From assembly GCF_006716765.1 (NCBI RefSeq), contig NZ_VFPO01000001.1:4402001-4466000 (forward strand): DNA of 64,000 nt. The letters are read 5' to 3'. The position numbers were made by a program, and so were the translations under genes. The stretch's first letter is position 1, and the number at the start of each line of letters is the position of its first letter. This DNA comes from Actinomadura hallensis (GTDB lineage Bacteria > Actinomycetota > Actinomycetes > Streptosporangiales > Streptosporangiaceae). The notes under the pieces are model-generated. The model was not told the DNA's origin. It ran no database searches and saw only the letters and a program-made list of their open reading frames with translations. Below, piece after piece: positions 1 to 8,672 of this stretch.

Positions 1-47
1 AGCGCGTCGCGCACCGCGGTCGGCAGGGGGTCCCGGCGTAGGCGCAT
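1..47 (-). CDS. Possible 5' end of a gene cut by the window edge
   Basis: An open frame starts at an ATG and runs off the left edge. The visible peptide is MRLRRDPLPTAVRDAL. A GGAGG lies just upstream, but only one base separates it from the ATG, so the start is doubtful. The fragment is too short to assign a family. It would be transcribed in the same direction as the GH63-type gene to its right, whose stop lies about 95 bases upstream. Confidence 0.3.
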   Translation of the reverse strand, partial: MRLRRDPLPTAVRDA

Positions 48-88
48 GCCTCCACGTTAGGCGATCGGTCCCGGTGTGCGATCAGCCC

Positions 89-136
89 GGTCCGCGGTCG
101 GGCCGGTCCGCGGTCGGGCCGGTCCGCGGTCGGCCC
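89..136. repeat. Three tandem copies of a 16-bp unit
   Basis: The unit GGTCCGCGGTCGGGCC is repeated three times without spacing. The third copy ends in GGCCC instead of GGGCC. Each unit contains the palindrome CCGCGG. It lies directly after the stop of the GH63-type gene. Confidence 0.85.
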
Positions 137-143
137 GGCGGGT

Positions 144-1463
144 TCAGGCCGCCTGGGGGGCGCGGCGGGCGCCGAGGAGGTCGAGGACGAGGGCGGCGGA
201 CCAGGCGTAGTCGTGGCTGCCGCGCCCGGTGCCGTCGAAGGGGTCGAAGAACTCGCGGAACCCGGACTGGCGGACGAGCCGCATGGTGGATCCGTAGAGC
301 AGGTCGGCGACGACGGGGAGCCCGTGGGTGAGGGCCCCGTACCAGACGAGCCAGTTGGTGCTGATCCAGGTGGGGCCGCGCCAGTAGCCGGCGCGGTCGA
401 AGGCGGTGGCCTGGATGTCGCAGGTGGGGACGGGGTATCCGGCGGCGCCGGCGAACCGGGCGGACAGCAGCAGGTCGACGAGGTTCCGCACGACGGCGGC
501 CGGCAGGTCGGGGTCGAGGAGCGGCCCGAACGCGCCGATGGTGACGACGGGGAGGAGCCGGTCGTCGCGGAGGTCGCGGGCGCGGAAGCAGCCGTGCTCG
601 GGGTCCCAGAGCCGGTCGAGGAGGGCGTGGTGGACGCGCCGCGCGCGTTCGCGGTGGGGCGCGGGGTCGGCGCCGACGATCTCGGAGATCTCGGCGAGGG
701 CGTGGCTGGAGGCGAGGTACGTCGCGTTGACGAGGGGGTCCTCGACGGCGAAGGGGTGGGCGTCGCGGAGGTAGCCGGGGCGGTAGCCGGCGTCGCGGAG
801 GAGGGCGGCGAGCCAGACGTAGCGGTCGTAGTCCTCGCCGGTGGGGAGGGCGTGGGCGCGCCGGGCGGGCGCGTAGGCGCTGGGCGGGAGCCGGAGGGCG
901 CCGAGCGGGCGGTCCCAGGCGGGGCTGTTGTCGAGGCCGGACTCCCAGGGGTGGCAGATGGCGATGAGCCCGCTGGAGTCGAGGTCGCGGGCGGTCGCGA
1001 GGTAGTCGTGCTGCGCGGCGAGCATGGGGTGGAGCCGGGCGAGGAACGCGCGGCTGCTGTCGAGGTCCGCGGCGCTCTCGTGGAGGCGGAGGGCGGTGAG
1101 GGCGTGCAGGGGCGGCTGGGTGATGCCGGAGGTGTGCACGCCGCGGGGGGCGCCGGGCTGCCGCTCGCTGCGCCAGAGGTCGGGGCCGGGGAAGTAGGCG
1201 TGGCGGGCGAGGCTGGTGTCGAAGACGATGTGCGGGAGCATCCCGTCGGCCCACTGGCCGCGGAAGAGGGAGAGCAGTTCGGCTTCGGCGCGGTCGCGGC
1301 GGTGGCGGGCCAGGCCCATGCTGATGAACGCGGAGTCCCAGCTCCACTGGTGCGGGTAGAGGCCGGGGGACGCCGCGGTGGCGGTCCCGGTCCAGTTCGC
1401 GTCGAGGACCCTGGCCGCGGCCGTCCAGAGCGCGGTCTCGTCGCCGGTCAGACGGGATGTCAT
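144..1463 (-). CDS. GH63-type glycoside hydrolase (glucosylglycerate/mannosylglycerate hydrolase-like)
   Basis: Predicted cytosolic inverting (alpha/alpha)6-barrel glycosidase of 439 residues, a usual length for bacterial GH63 proteins acting on small glucosides such as glucosylglycerate or mannosylglycerate. Visible signatures are HQWSWDSAF near residues 38-46, HPWESGLDNSPAWD in the middle, RGPTWISTNW towards the C-terminus and a final FDPFDG...YAWSAAL block. No signal peptide is visible. It follows the Ter-associated HAD gene on the same strand after a 150-base gap, so it may have its own promoter. The substrate is inferred from family resemblance only; a trehalase-like or other alpha-glucoside activity is possible. 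Confidence 0.8.
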   Translation of the reverse strand: MTSRLTGDETALWTAAARVLDANWTGTATAASPGLYPHQWSWDSAFISMGLARHRRDRAEAELLSLFRGQWADGMLPHIVFDTSLARHAYFPGPDLWRSERQPGAPRGVHTSGITQPPLHALTALRLHESAADLDSSRAFLARLHPMLAAQHDYLATARDLDSSGLIAICHPWESGLDNSPAWDRPLGALRLPPSAYAPARRAHALPTGEDYDRYVWLAALLRDAGYRPGYLRDAHPFAVEDPLVNATYLASSHALAEISEIVGADPAPHRERARRVHHALLDRLWDPEHGCFRARDLRDDRLLPVVTIGAFGPLLDPDLPAAVVRNLVDLLLSARFAGAAGYPVPTCDIQATAFDRAGYWRGPTWISTNWLVWYGALTHGLPVVADLLYGSTMRLVRQSGFREFFDPFDGTGRGSHDYAWSAALVLDLLGARRAPQAA

Positions 1464-1613
1464 GTGGTCAGGGCGTCCTCCTCGTGAGCGAGAGAGGGGT
1501 CACTGGTGATTGTGACTCCATTACGCGGCGGCTGCGACCCCCCGGCGGGCGTCGTTTGTCGACCGCCCAGGTGGCGGGCGTGTGATTTTTTGCGGCGGCC
1601 GCCGCCGGCGCCC

Positions 1614-2420
1614 TCAGGGGGCGGTCGCGCGCTCGAGGAGCCATTCGGCGATCTCCTGGCCTGCGGCGATGCCGCTGGCGGCGGTGACGGCGGTGCCGGG
1701 GGCGCTCCAGCGGGCGTCGTGGAGTTCGCCGTGGGCCGGGCGGATGGACCGGTCGGCGGCCCGGAGGAGCTCGGCGTCGAGGAGCGAGTCCCCGGCGGCG
1801 AGCGTCGTGGTGGCGCCGGTGCGGCGGGCGACCTCCGCGGCGGCGGCGGCCTTGGTGAGCCCGTCGGGCAGGCAGTACACCTTGCGGCCCTGGAGGGAGG
1901 TCCGCCAGCCGCGTTCGGCGCACCATCCGGCGAGGTCCTCGACCCAGGCGGGCGGCAGGGCGGCGCGGTCGACGACGGTGTAGGCGAACAGGCCGGACGC
2001 GCTGCGCCGCTTGAGGACGAAGTCGCCGCCGTCGCGGGCGAGGCGTTCCTCGATCTCGGCGAGCGGCGCGGAGCGGCCGGCGACCCGTTCCCGGACGGAC
2101 GCGGCCCATTCGGGGTCGTCCGCCCCGTCGACGAGGAGGTGGCCGCCGTTGGCGGTGATGGCGTACGCGGGGGGCTTCTCGAGGAGCCGGACGCGGCGGT
2201 ACTGCTCGGGCGTGCGCGTCGTCGCGGGGACGAACACGGCGGCCGCCGAGAGGGCCTCCAGCGTGCGGGCGGCGGTCTCGGTGAGGTAGGACAGCGGCGC
2301 GCCCCGGTAGAACTCCACGCACAGCAGCCGCGGCATCGTCTCGTCCGGCCCGTCGAGGGCGAACGCGGCGGCGGAGTAGATGAGGGTCCGGTCGAGGTCG
2401 GAGCACACCAGGACGGTCAC
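1614..2420 (-). CDS. HAD-superfamily hydrolase of the Ter biosynthetic module
   Basis: Protein of 268 residues with the HAD nucleophile motif CSDLDRTL near residues 6-13 and the late acidic motif AAGDSLLDAEL, as in Cof-type phosphatases. It probably dephosphorylates the product of the preceding enzymes in the Ter-linked pathway (inference from operon context). The GTG start is fixed by its position: it shares the four bases GTGA with the stop of the StiP gene, so translation is probably coupled. It is the last tightly linked gene of the module. A long N-terminal extension could be read upstream in this frame, but it would overlap StiP completely and is arginine-rich shadow sequence. Confidence 0.88.
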   Translation of the reverse strand: MTVLVCSDLDRTLIYSAAAFALDGPDETMPRLLCVEFYRGAPLSYLTETAARTLEALSAAAVFVPATTRTPEQYRRVRLLEKPPAYAITANGGHLLVDGADDPEWAASVRERVAGRSAPLAEIEERLARDGGDFVLKRRSASGLFAYTVVDRAALPPAWVEDLAGWCAERGWRTSLQGRKVYCLPDGLTKAAAAAEVARRTGATTTLAAGDSLLDAELLRAADRSIRPAHGELHDARWSAPGTAVTAASGIAAGQEIAEWLLERATAP

Positions 2421-3529
2421 TGGGCGGCTCCCCTGCCGAACCGCGGATGGATGAGGCCCATGCAGGCGTAGGGGAAGCGGTCCGGTTCGACCTCGACGAC
2501 GGGCACTCCGCGTTCGCCGGCGAGCAGCCTGATGTGGGTGACGTCGGGCCCGGCGTCGGCCCGCACGAGGACCTTCCACGGGACGCGGCGCAGCAGCACC
2601 CGGGTGGTCTCGCCGATGCCGGGCTTGACGAGGTTGAGGTCGTCGATGCCCTCGGCGGCGGCGCAGCGGCGGACGGCCTCCCAGCCGGACCAGTCGGGCG
2701 CGCGGTCGGACGCGCGGTGCCCCGGCAGGTCCTTGGCGACCCGTTCGGCGACGTCGCCGAACCGGGCGCACACGGCGTCGAGGAAGACGGCGGACACGTC
2801 GTCGCCGGCGAGGTCGGCGTAGAACTTGGCGCCGTGGAAGTCACCGGGGCCGATCAGGTCGGCGTTCAGGACGGTCCGGCTGACCAGCCCGGAGACGGTC
2901 GAGTTGAGGCACGCGGAGGGGATGAGGAAGTCGTCGCGGGTCCCGAACAGCGGGGTGCAGCGGCCCGGGTCTGCCAGGACTGCGAGGTCGGCGGGGAACG
3001 GGTGCGGGGCGAGCGCGGCGGTGAGCTCCCGCGTGATCGCGCCCTTGCCGGTCCAGCCGTCCACGAACATCACCGACGCGGGGTCGTGGTGCTCGGCGAG
3101 GTAGCGCAGCGCCACGGTGTCGATGCCGCGCGCCCGGACGATGCTCACGGCGTAGTGCGGCAGGTCGAGGCCGTGCGCGTACCGCGCCCAGCGGCGCATG
3201 AGGATGCCGACCGGGGTCCCGGCGCGGGCGAGGGAGACCAGGACGGCTCCGGGGCCGCGTTCGGCGAGGACGAGTTCGGTGACCAGCCCCGTCGCGTAGG
3301 CGAGCCGCTCGGCGGACGCCTCCAGCGCCTCGTGGAACAGCCGCAGGTATTCGGGGCCGGGCTGGTACTCCACCGGGAGGGACTCGGCGTAGTGGGCGCG
3401 CCCCGCCTGGATGGCGGCCTCGCGCTGCTCGGTGGGCGCTTCGAGGCGCGCGTGCGACAGGTCCTTGAGCAGCCACGCGACGTCCTCCGCCGGGTAGCTG
3501 CCGAACGCCGGGCCGTACAGCGGCTTCAC
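2417..3529 (-). CDS. stiP: StiP-family cysteine protease with C-terminal PELOTA-type RNA-binding domain
   Basis: Protein of 370 residues. The first two thirds match the StiP family: LSRAGTPVGIL-type, MFVDGWTGKGAITREL, SACLNSTVSGLVSRT and DFHGAKFYADL blocks, which contain conserved Cys and His. The last hundred residues (VKPGIGETTRVLLRRVPWKVLVRAD...) fit the PELOTA RNA-binding domain attached to StiP. The family is known from Ter-linked operons; its substrate is not established. Start GTG and stop TGA each overlap the neighbouring genes by four bases, which fixes both ends and argues for coupled expression with the phosphoribosyltransferase and HAD genes. Confidence 0.88.
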   Translation of the reverse strand: MKPLYGPAFGSYPAEDVAWLLKDLSHARLEAPTEQREAAIQAGRAHYAESLPVEYQPGPEYLRLFHEALEASAERLAYATGLVTELVLAERGPGAVLVSLARAGTPVGILMRRWARYAHGLDLPHYAVSIVRARGIDTVALRYLAEHHDPASVMFVDGWTGKGAITRELTAALAPHPFPADLAVLADPGRCTPLFGTRDDFLIPSACLNSTVSGLVSRTVLNADLIGPGDFHGAKFYADLAGDDVSAVFLDAVCARFGDVAERVAKDLPGHRASDRAPDWSGWEAVRRCAAAEGIDDLNLVKPGIGETTRVLLRRVPWKVLVRADAGPDVTHIRLLAGERGVPVVEVEPDRFPYACMGLIHPRFGRGAAQ

Positions 3530-4911
3530 GCGCCCCTCCAGGAGGGGATCGCCGCGACGAGCACGGGCGCGAGCGCGCGGAGCCGCCGCAAGAGGCCGCC
3601 CGTGAGCGCCTCGGTGTCGCCGGCGCCGTCCACGACGAGCACGATGCGGTCGAACCCGTCCCGGCCTGAGGCGGGGGCGACGTTGTAGGCGTACCTCTCC
3701 CCCGGCCCGTCGGCGGGGTCGTCGTGGGCGGGGAACGTCAGGCGGGTCCTGATCGCGTACCCGGGGTCGTCGACGGCGAGGACGGGCGAGCGCGTGGTCG
3801 TCGAGTACCGGACGTCCGCGTCCGGCACCGTGTCCGCGAGCGTCTCGGCGAGTCTGAGCGGTGCGTACATCAGCTCCTCGAATCCCAGGACGAGGACCCG
3901 GGCGGCCCCGTCTCCCAGCCGGTCCGCGACGGTCTCGGCCATCCGCCCGAGGTCCTTCTCCAGCCGCGCCCGGTGGGCGGGCAGGAAGCCGTGCCGTCCC
4001 CCGTCGGGGAGCCCGGGCGGCCAGTCCAGGTCGATCCGCGACACCGGGAACACCGCCGGGGACGCGGCGCCAGGCCCGGCGGCGGGCGGCGTTCCGTCGG
4101 ACTCCGCGGGGGCGGAAAGGTCGGAGACGAGCCTCTTCCCCGCCTCCAGGATGTCGTCGGGGAGCTCGACCCGGCCTTCCGCGAGGGCCACCGACTCGAT
4201 GCGGGCGCCCAGCCGGGCCGCGAGAGCGTCCGTCCGGTCCCGGTCGGCGGGGCCTCTCAGGTCGACCAGGGCCGCGAGGACGTAGTGGCTCCTCGGCCGG
4301 ACGGCGTGCAGGGCCTCGATGGTGTTCAGCACCGTCCGGCCGGTGGAGAGCTCGTCGTCCACCAGCACCGCGGGCACGTCGCGGTCGAGCGCGGCGGGGT
4401 CGGCGGGCAGCAGCAGATGGCTCGTCGCGTGGCTGTGCTCCTCCTCGAACCCGCCGTACGCGGCGAATCCCGGGACGGGACGGCGCGTGGAGTGCAGGTA
4501 GTAGGCGTCTCCGAGGGCGTCCGCGACCGAGTGGCCGAGGGCCGTCGCGGTCTCCGCGTAGCCCACGACGACGGCGTCCACCGGCCGCCGTGGAGCGCGC
4601 AGCAGGTCGCGCAACCCGGCCGCCGTTCCCGGAACGCCCCGCACGGCGTCGACCAGCAGTGAACCGATCCCGGGAGGCTCCTCGCCGCGCAGGCGCGCGC
4701 GCACGAGCTCCCCGAGCAGGAGCCCTGACCCGTACACGAGCCGCGGATCGGTCGGGACGTGCTTGCCCAGCACCGCCGACACCAGCAGGTGCGCCCGGCG
4801 CGGGTTGCGGCGCACCGCCAGCCCGACGAGGTCCGCGAGCCCGGCGCCCACCGGGCGCGGGCCGTCCACGAGCCGCACCCCGAGGCGCGACTCCACCCAC
4901 GCGGCCGTCAC
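3526..4911 (-). CDS. Phosphoribosyltransferase-TRSP fusion of the Ter biosynthetic module
   Basis: Protein of 461 residues with two parts. The N-terminal part is a type I phosphoribosyltransferase; its PRPP-binding loop AVLVDDELSTGRT lies near residues 181-193. A Pro/Ala-rich linker (about 265-290) leads to a TRSP domain, named for its motif, visible here as TTTRSPVL near residues 371-378. Known Ter comparative genomics links such proteins to synthesis of a nucleoside-like metabolite, with this enzyme attaching or removing a ribosyl group (inference). The GTG start overlaps the aldolase stop and the TGA overlaps the StiP start, each by GTGA. Length fits the fused form. Confidence 0.9.
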   Translation of the reverse strand: MTAAWVESRLGVRLVDGPRPVGAGLADLVGLAVRRNPRRAHLLVSAVLGKHVPTDPRLVYGSGLLLGELVRARLRGEEPPGIGSLLVDAVRGVPGTAAGLRDLLRAPRRPVDAVVVGYAETATALGHSVADALGDAYYLHSTRRPVPGFAAYGGFEEEHSHATSHLLLPADPAALDRDVPAVLVDDELSTGRTVLNTIEALHAVRPRSHYVLAALVDLRGPADRDRTDALAARLGARIESVALAEGRVELPDDILEAGKRLVSDLSAPAESDGTPPAAGPGAASPAVFPVSRIDLDWPPGLPDGGRHGFLPAHRARLEKDLGRMAETVADRLGDGAARVLVLGFEELMYAPLRLAETLADTVPDADVRYSTTTRSPVLAVDDPGYAIRTRLTFPAHDDPADGPGERYAYNVAPASGRDGFDRIVLVVDGAGDTEALTGGLLRRLRALAPVLVAAIPSWRGA

Positions 4912-6083
4912 CGGCGGTCCGCCGCTTCGAGCAGCTCGACGAACGTGACGTCCCGCGCCGCCACCCCGAACACGCGGGCGCGCAGCATCAGCCGCTCCGC
5001 CCACGCGCGGTGCGGCTTCGCCTCGTTCATCTTGTTGGCGTACGAGCTGGCCATCGCCCCTCCCCCGGTGACGGCGAGGATGTCGGCCGCGTCGCAGTAC
5101 TCCTCGTGCGTCACCACCGACAGCGCGTGCACCGCCGCCACGTGGCTCGGATGGATGACGGTCTTGCCGATCAGCCCGTTCGCCTTGTCCAGGTGCACCT
5201 CGCGGATCAGCCCGTCCAGGTCGGAGGTGATCAGCCGCTGCCGCAGCGGCGCCGCGTGCTGCGCCTCGAACGGCGACTGGCGCAGCTGCGGCTTGAACAT
5301 CCGCTCGCCCGCCGAGAAGTACTCCCAGACCGGCCCGGTCACCACGTGGCCGCCGCCGTCCGCGCGGCCGAGGACGTTGACCACGTCGCAGATCACGCTC
5401 GCCACCGGCCGGATGTCGTAGATCGTCAGGTCCGGCGGGCGGCGCAGCCCGTACGCGGCGGACATGTCCGTCGCGCCGATCCGGACGGCGAGGATCCGCG
5501 GCCGGTGCTTGGCCAGCAGCCGCGCCACCTCGTGCAGCATCTCGGTGCGGGTCTCCGCGTACACCGCCTCGGGACTCTCGATCACGGGCATGGCCAGCAG
5601 CCGCAGCCCGCTGCGCTGGGCGGTGTCCTCCACCGCGTCGAGGAACGCTCCACCGGTCGCCGACGTGAACTTGGGCAGCACGAACCCGCTGACCAGCGCC
5701 GCGGCGTCGCCGAGCCGGCCGATCAGGTCGCCGATCTGCCGGGGGTCGCGGACGCGGATGAACAGCAGCGGCACCTCCGGGCCGTCGCCGACGGTCCCGT
5801 GCAGGAGGCGCAGCTGCGCGACGAGGTTGGCCTCGGCCGCCTCCACCTCGTCGTCGCCGATCGCGTCCTCCAGGCACAGGACCATGCTCTTCACGCCGCG
5901 GCGCGCCGAGCGCAGCACGTCGTCGGCGAGGACCGGCCGGGTGGCGGGGCTGTACAGCGTCGCGCCGAGCGCCACCGCCAGCACCGCCGGGTCGTCGTGC
6001 CGGTCGAACGGCCGGGGATGCCGGTAGAACAGGTGCTTGCGCCGCGCGGCGTCGATGTGGTCGAAATGCCGCATCGCCGCCAT
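4908..6083 (-). CDS. HpcH/HpaI aldolase/citrate lyase-type enzyme of the Ter biosynthetic module
   Basis: Protein of 391 residues with TIM-barrel aldolase features of the HpcH/citrate lyase beta family: SMVLCLEDAIGDDEVEAAE near residues 65-83, RVRDPRQI, and RIGATDMSAAYGLRRPP. Members of this subfamily lie next to TRSP-type phosphoribosyltransferases in Ter clusters, where they are predicted to form or cleave a C-C bond in a metabolite precursor. An ATG starts the gene 53 bases after the terD stop; a second ATG three codons in (position 6074) is an equally plausible start. The stop overlaps the next gene by GTGA. Confidence 0.88.
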   Translation of the reverse strand: MAAMRHFDHIDAARRKHLFYRHPRPFDRHDDPAVLAVALGATLYSPATRPVLADDVLRSARRGVKSMVLCLEDAIGDDEVEAAEANLVAQLRLLHGTVGDGPEVPLLFIRVRDPRQIGDLIGRLGDAAALVSGFVLPKFTSATGGAFLDAVEDTAQRSGLRLLAMPVIESPEAVYAETRTEMLHEVARLLAKHRPRILAVRIGATDMSAAYGLRRPPDLTIYDIRPVASVICDVVNVLGRADGGGHVVTGPVWEYFSAGERMFKPQLRQSPFEAQHAAPLRQRLITSDLDGLIREVHLDKANGLIGKTVIHPSHVAAVHALSVVTHEEYCDAADILAVTGGGAMASSYANKMNEAKPHRAWAERLMLRARVFGVAARDVTFVELLEAADRR

Positions 6084-6136
6084 GTCAGACGTGCCCGGTC
6101 ATCGGTCGGGAACGGGTCACCGTCCGGGACGCCGGG

Positions 6137-6715
6137 TCACAGGTACCCCGCCACGGCCGGCAGCAGGTGCTGGAACGTCCGGCCGGTCGCGGTCGCGCCG
6201 ATCGCCGTCATCGTCCAGCCGCCGCCGTCCCGGGACACCTTCGCCATGATCTGGGCGTTGTGCTGCCCGGCGCCGGTCAGGTCGTAGCGCGCGATCTCCT
6301 GCCCGGTGGTCTCGTCCACCAGCCGGCAGAAGGCGTTCTCGATCTGGGAGAAGTCCTGGCCGGTGAAGGAGTTCACGGTGAACACCAGCTGGGCGACGTT
6401 GGACGGGACGCTCTGCAGGTCGACGTTGATGACCTCGTCGTCGCCCTCGCCCTCACCGGTGAGGTTGTCGCCCGTGTGCTGGACGGAGCCGTCCTTGCTG
6501 CGCAGCTGCCGGAACCACACCTGGTCGACGAGGTTGCCCCCGGCGTCGAACAGGAGGCAGGACGCGTCCAGGTCGATGTTCTGGGGCCGGCTCCTGCCGA
6601 ACAGGCCCTTCTTGGCCACGGCGTCCCAGCCGAGGCCCATCCTGACCCTGGTGAGCGTGCCCCCTCCCGGCTTGGCCAGTGAGACCTTCTGGCCCTTCTG
6701 CAGCGAGACGGACAT
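6137..6715 (-). CDS. terD: TerD-family calcium-binding stress protein (copy 1)
   Basis: Protein of 192 residues with the TerD fold: MSVSLQKGQKVSLAK start, GLGWDA, NIDLDASC, then [18 protein letters not shown], the acidic loop that binds calcium in this family. It differs from copies 2 and 3 by a short basic insert (KKGLFGRSRPQ) between GLGWD and the DLDAS motif and by a hydrophobic tail. It sits between the DUF475 membrane gene and the aldolase gene and so links the sensing part to the biosynthetic part of the operon. TerD proteins are known from tellurite and general stress resistance loci; the exact role is not settled. Confidence 0.93.
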   Translation of the reverse strand: MSVSLQKGQKVSLAKPGGGTLTRVRMGLGWDAVAKKGLFGRSRPQNIDLDASCLLFDAGGNLVDQVWFRQLRSKDGSVQHTGDNLTGEGEGDDEVINVDLQSVPSNVAQLVFTVNSFTGQDFSQIENAFCRLVDETTGQEIARYDLTGAGQHNAQIMAKVSRDGGGWTMTAIGATATGRTFQHLLPAVAGYL

Positions 6716-6767
6716 CGTTCGGCTCCTTCGTTGGTGGGGTGTTGGGGGTGCGGGGCGGGGCGGCGCC

Positions 6768-7937
6768 TCACGCGGTGCCGGAGTGCACTTCCTCCTTGCC
6801 GCCCCCGCCGGCCGCGGTCTCCGGCGGCTCGCCGTCCCGATTCCGGTTGCGGATGATCGAGCTGGCGAACGCGGCGATGATCAGCCCGGCGCCGAGACCG
6901 CCGGTGATCCACTCGGGGACGTGGTGCCCGATGCTGATCAGCATGCAGGTGGCCAGCGCGCCGATCGCCCAGTGCGCGCCGTGCTCCAGGTACACGTACT
7001 CGTGCAGCGTGCCCTTGCGGACGAGGAAGACCGTCAGCGACCGGATGTACATGGCGCCGATGCCGAGGCCCAATGCGATCACTATCGGGTCGGTGCTGAT
7101 GGCGAACGCGCCGATGACGCCGTCGAAGCTGAACGACGCGTCCAGCACCTCCAGGTACAGGAACAGGAAGAATCCCGCCTTGCCGGTGGCGAGCGCCAGG
7201 GGCGTCGGGCCGCCGCGGCGCGGCTCCGCGTCCGCGGCCGCCTCCCGGACGGCCTCCCGCGCGACCGCGCCCGCCCCGTGGGGCTCGCCGCCGCCGTCGT
7301 CCTCGCCGCTCTCCCCGGCCTCGGAGAACAGCTCGCCCAGCCCGTTGACCAGGATGTAGGTGATCATGCCGAGCACGCCCGCGATCATGACGGTGCCCGG
7401 GTCCTCGGCCGACAGCCACGACACGAACGACAGCGCGCCCGCCGCGACCACGACCGCGAGCTGGTCGAGGCGCCCGATCCGGGCGAGCGGCTTCTCCAGC
7501 CACGGCAGCCACTTCTCCGCGCGCTCCTCGAACACGAAGTTCAGGAACAGCATCATCAGGAACATGCCGCCGAACGCCGCGATCGTCGGGTAGGCGTCGT
7601 TCATCAGGGCGTGGTACCGGTCGGAGTCGTTCAGCGCCAGGTCGAAGGCCTGGAAGGGCCCGAGCTGGGCGGTCAGCGCCACGATCACCAGCGGGAAGAC
7701 CAGCCGCATGCCGAACACCGCGATCGCGATGCCGACCGTGAGGAAGATCTTCTGCCAGAACGGGCTCATCCGGTCGAGGACCTTGGCGTTGACGACGGCG
7801 TTGTCGAACGACAGGGAGATCTCGAGGATGGACAGGACGGCGACCAGGGCCAGCCCGGCCGGCCCACCGTAGAGCAGGGCGAGGAGCAGGCCCACGACCG
7901 TGACGCCGAAGGACCACCCGAAGGTGCGAAGAATCAT
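6768..7937 (-). CDS. TerC-like integral membrane protein (DUF475)
   Basis: Protein of 389 residues with about nine hydrophobic segments. Acidic motifs inside membrane segments, LSILEISLSFDNAVVNAKVL and YLEVLDASFSFDGVIGAF, are the TerC/DUF475 hallmarks and suggest divalent metal transport or binding. A hydrophilic Gly/Glu-rich loop lies near residues 205-245. It sits between two terD genes, which is the standard arrangement for TerC/TerD partners, and is probably the membrane anchor of the complex. TerC relatives export manganese in some bacteria; the metal here is unknown. Only 54 bases separate it from the upstream terD, too few for a manganese riboswitch. Confidence 0.9.
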   Translation of the reverse strand: MILRTFGWSFGVTVVGLLLALLYGGPAGLALVAVLSILEISLSFDNAVVNAKVLDRMSPFWQKIFLTVGIAIAVFGMRLVFPLVIVALTAQLGPFQAFDLALNDSDRYHALMNDAYPTIAAFGGMFLMMLFLNFVFEERAEKWLPWLEKPLARIGRLDQLAVVVAAGALSFVSWLSAEDPGTVMIAGVLGMITYILVNGLGELFSEAGESGEDDGGGEPHGAGAVAREAVREAAADAEPRRGGPTPLALATGKAGFFLFLYLEVLDASFSFDGVIGAFAISTDPIVIALGLGIGAMYIRSLTVFLVRKGTLHEYVYLEHGAHWAIGALATCMLISIGHHVPEWITGGLGAGLIIAAFASSIIRNRNRDGEPPETAAGGGGKEEVHSGTA

Positions 7938-7991
7938 GCGCGTATCTCTGCTAGGTAGTGGCCGGCCGGGACGCGGCCGGGACGCGGGCGG

Positions 7992-8570
7992 TCAGCCGAT
8001 GTTGACGCCGAAGTCCATCGCGATGCCGGCGAGGCCCGAAGCGTACCCCTGCCCGACCGCGCGGAACTTCCATTCGCCGTTGTGCCGGTAAAGCTCGCCG
8101 AACACCATGGCGGTCTCGGTGGAGGCGTCCTCGGTGAGGTCGAAGCGCGCGAGCTCGTTGCCGTCGGTCCGGTTGACGATCCGGATGAAGGCGTTGCGCA
8201 CCTGGCCGAAGCTCTGCTGCCGGTTGTCGGCGTCGTAGATCGACACGGGGAACACGATGCGCTCGCACTGGGGCGGAACCGCGGTCAGGTCGACGTTGAT
8301 GGACTCGTCGTCGCCCTCGCCCTCGCCGGTGAGGTTGTCACCGGTGTGCTCGACCGACCCGTCCGGGCTCCTCAGGTTGTTGTAGAAGACGAAGTGCTGG
8401 TCGGAGATGACCTTTCCGTTGCCGGCGAGCATCAGCGCGGACGCGTCCAGGTCGAAGTCGGCGCCGGTGGTGGCGCGCACGTCCCAGCCGAGACCCACGG
8501 TGACCGCGGTGAGGTTGGGGGCGGCCTTCGTCAGCGAGACGTTGCCGCCCTTGGCGAGTGATACTCCCAT
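7992..8570 (-). CDS. terD: TerD-family calcium-binding stress protein (copy 2)
   Basis: Protein of 192 residues: [19 protein letters not shown] start, [17 protein letters not shown] and [18 protein letters not shown], followed by the [22 protein letters not shown] block and a [23 protein letters not shown] tail region. The intact acidic loops indicate a functional calcium-binding TerD. It is closely similar to copy 3 upstream (same tail, same length), which points to a tandem duplication. A clear purine-rich Shine-Dalgarno (GGGAAGGGAG region) precedes the ATG. Confidence 0.95.
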   Translation of the reverse strand: MGVSLAKGGNVSLTKAAPNLTAVTVGLGWDVRATTGADFDLDASALMLAGNGKVISDQHFVFYNNLRSPDGSVEHTGDNLTGEGEGDDESINVDLTAVPPQCERIVFPVSIYDADNRQQSFGQVRNAFIRIVNRTDGNELARFDLTEDASTETAMVFGELYRHNGEWKFRAVGQGYASGLAGIAMDFGVNIG

Positions 8571-8672
8571 GTTGGGGCCACTCCCTTCCCTGTCATGCCT
8601 GGTAATGCCTGATCCCTGGCAGGGGGATCCTACTGAGGCCGGGACCCGCGGCGCCTCCCGCCGCCGGGGACG

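Noticed and set aside
213..1487. Long open frame on the plus strand opposite the GH63-type gene
   Set aside because: Its product is a Gly/Val/Glu-rich string without domains; it mirrors the codon pattern of the real gene on the other strand.
7938..7991. Possible manganese (yybP-ykoY) riboswitch before the TerC-like gene
   Set aside because: Only 54 bases separate it from terD and no long hairpin is present.
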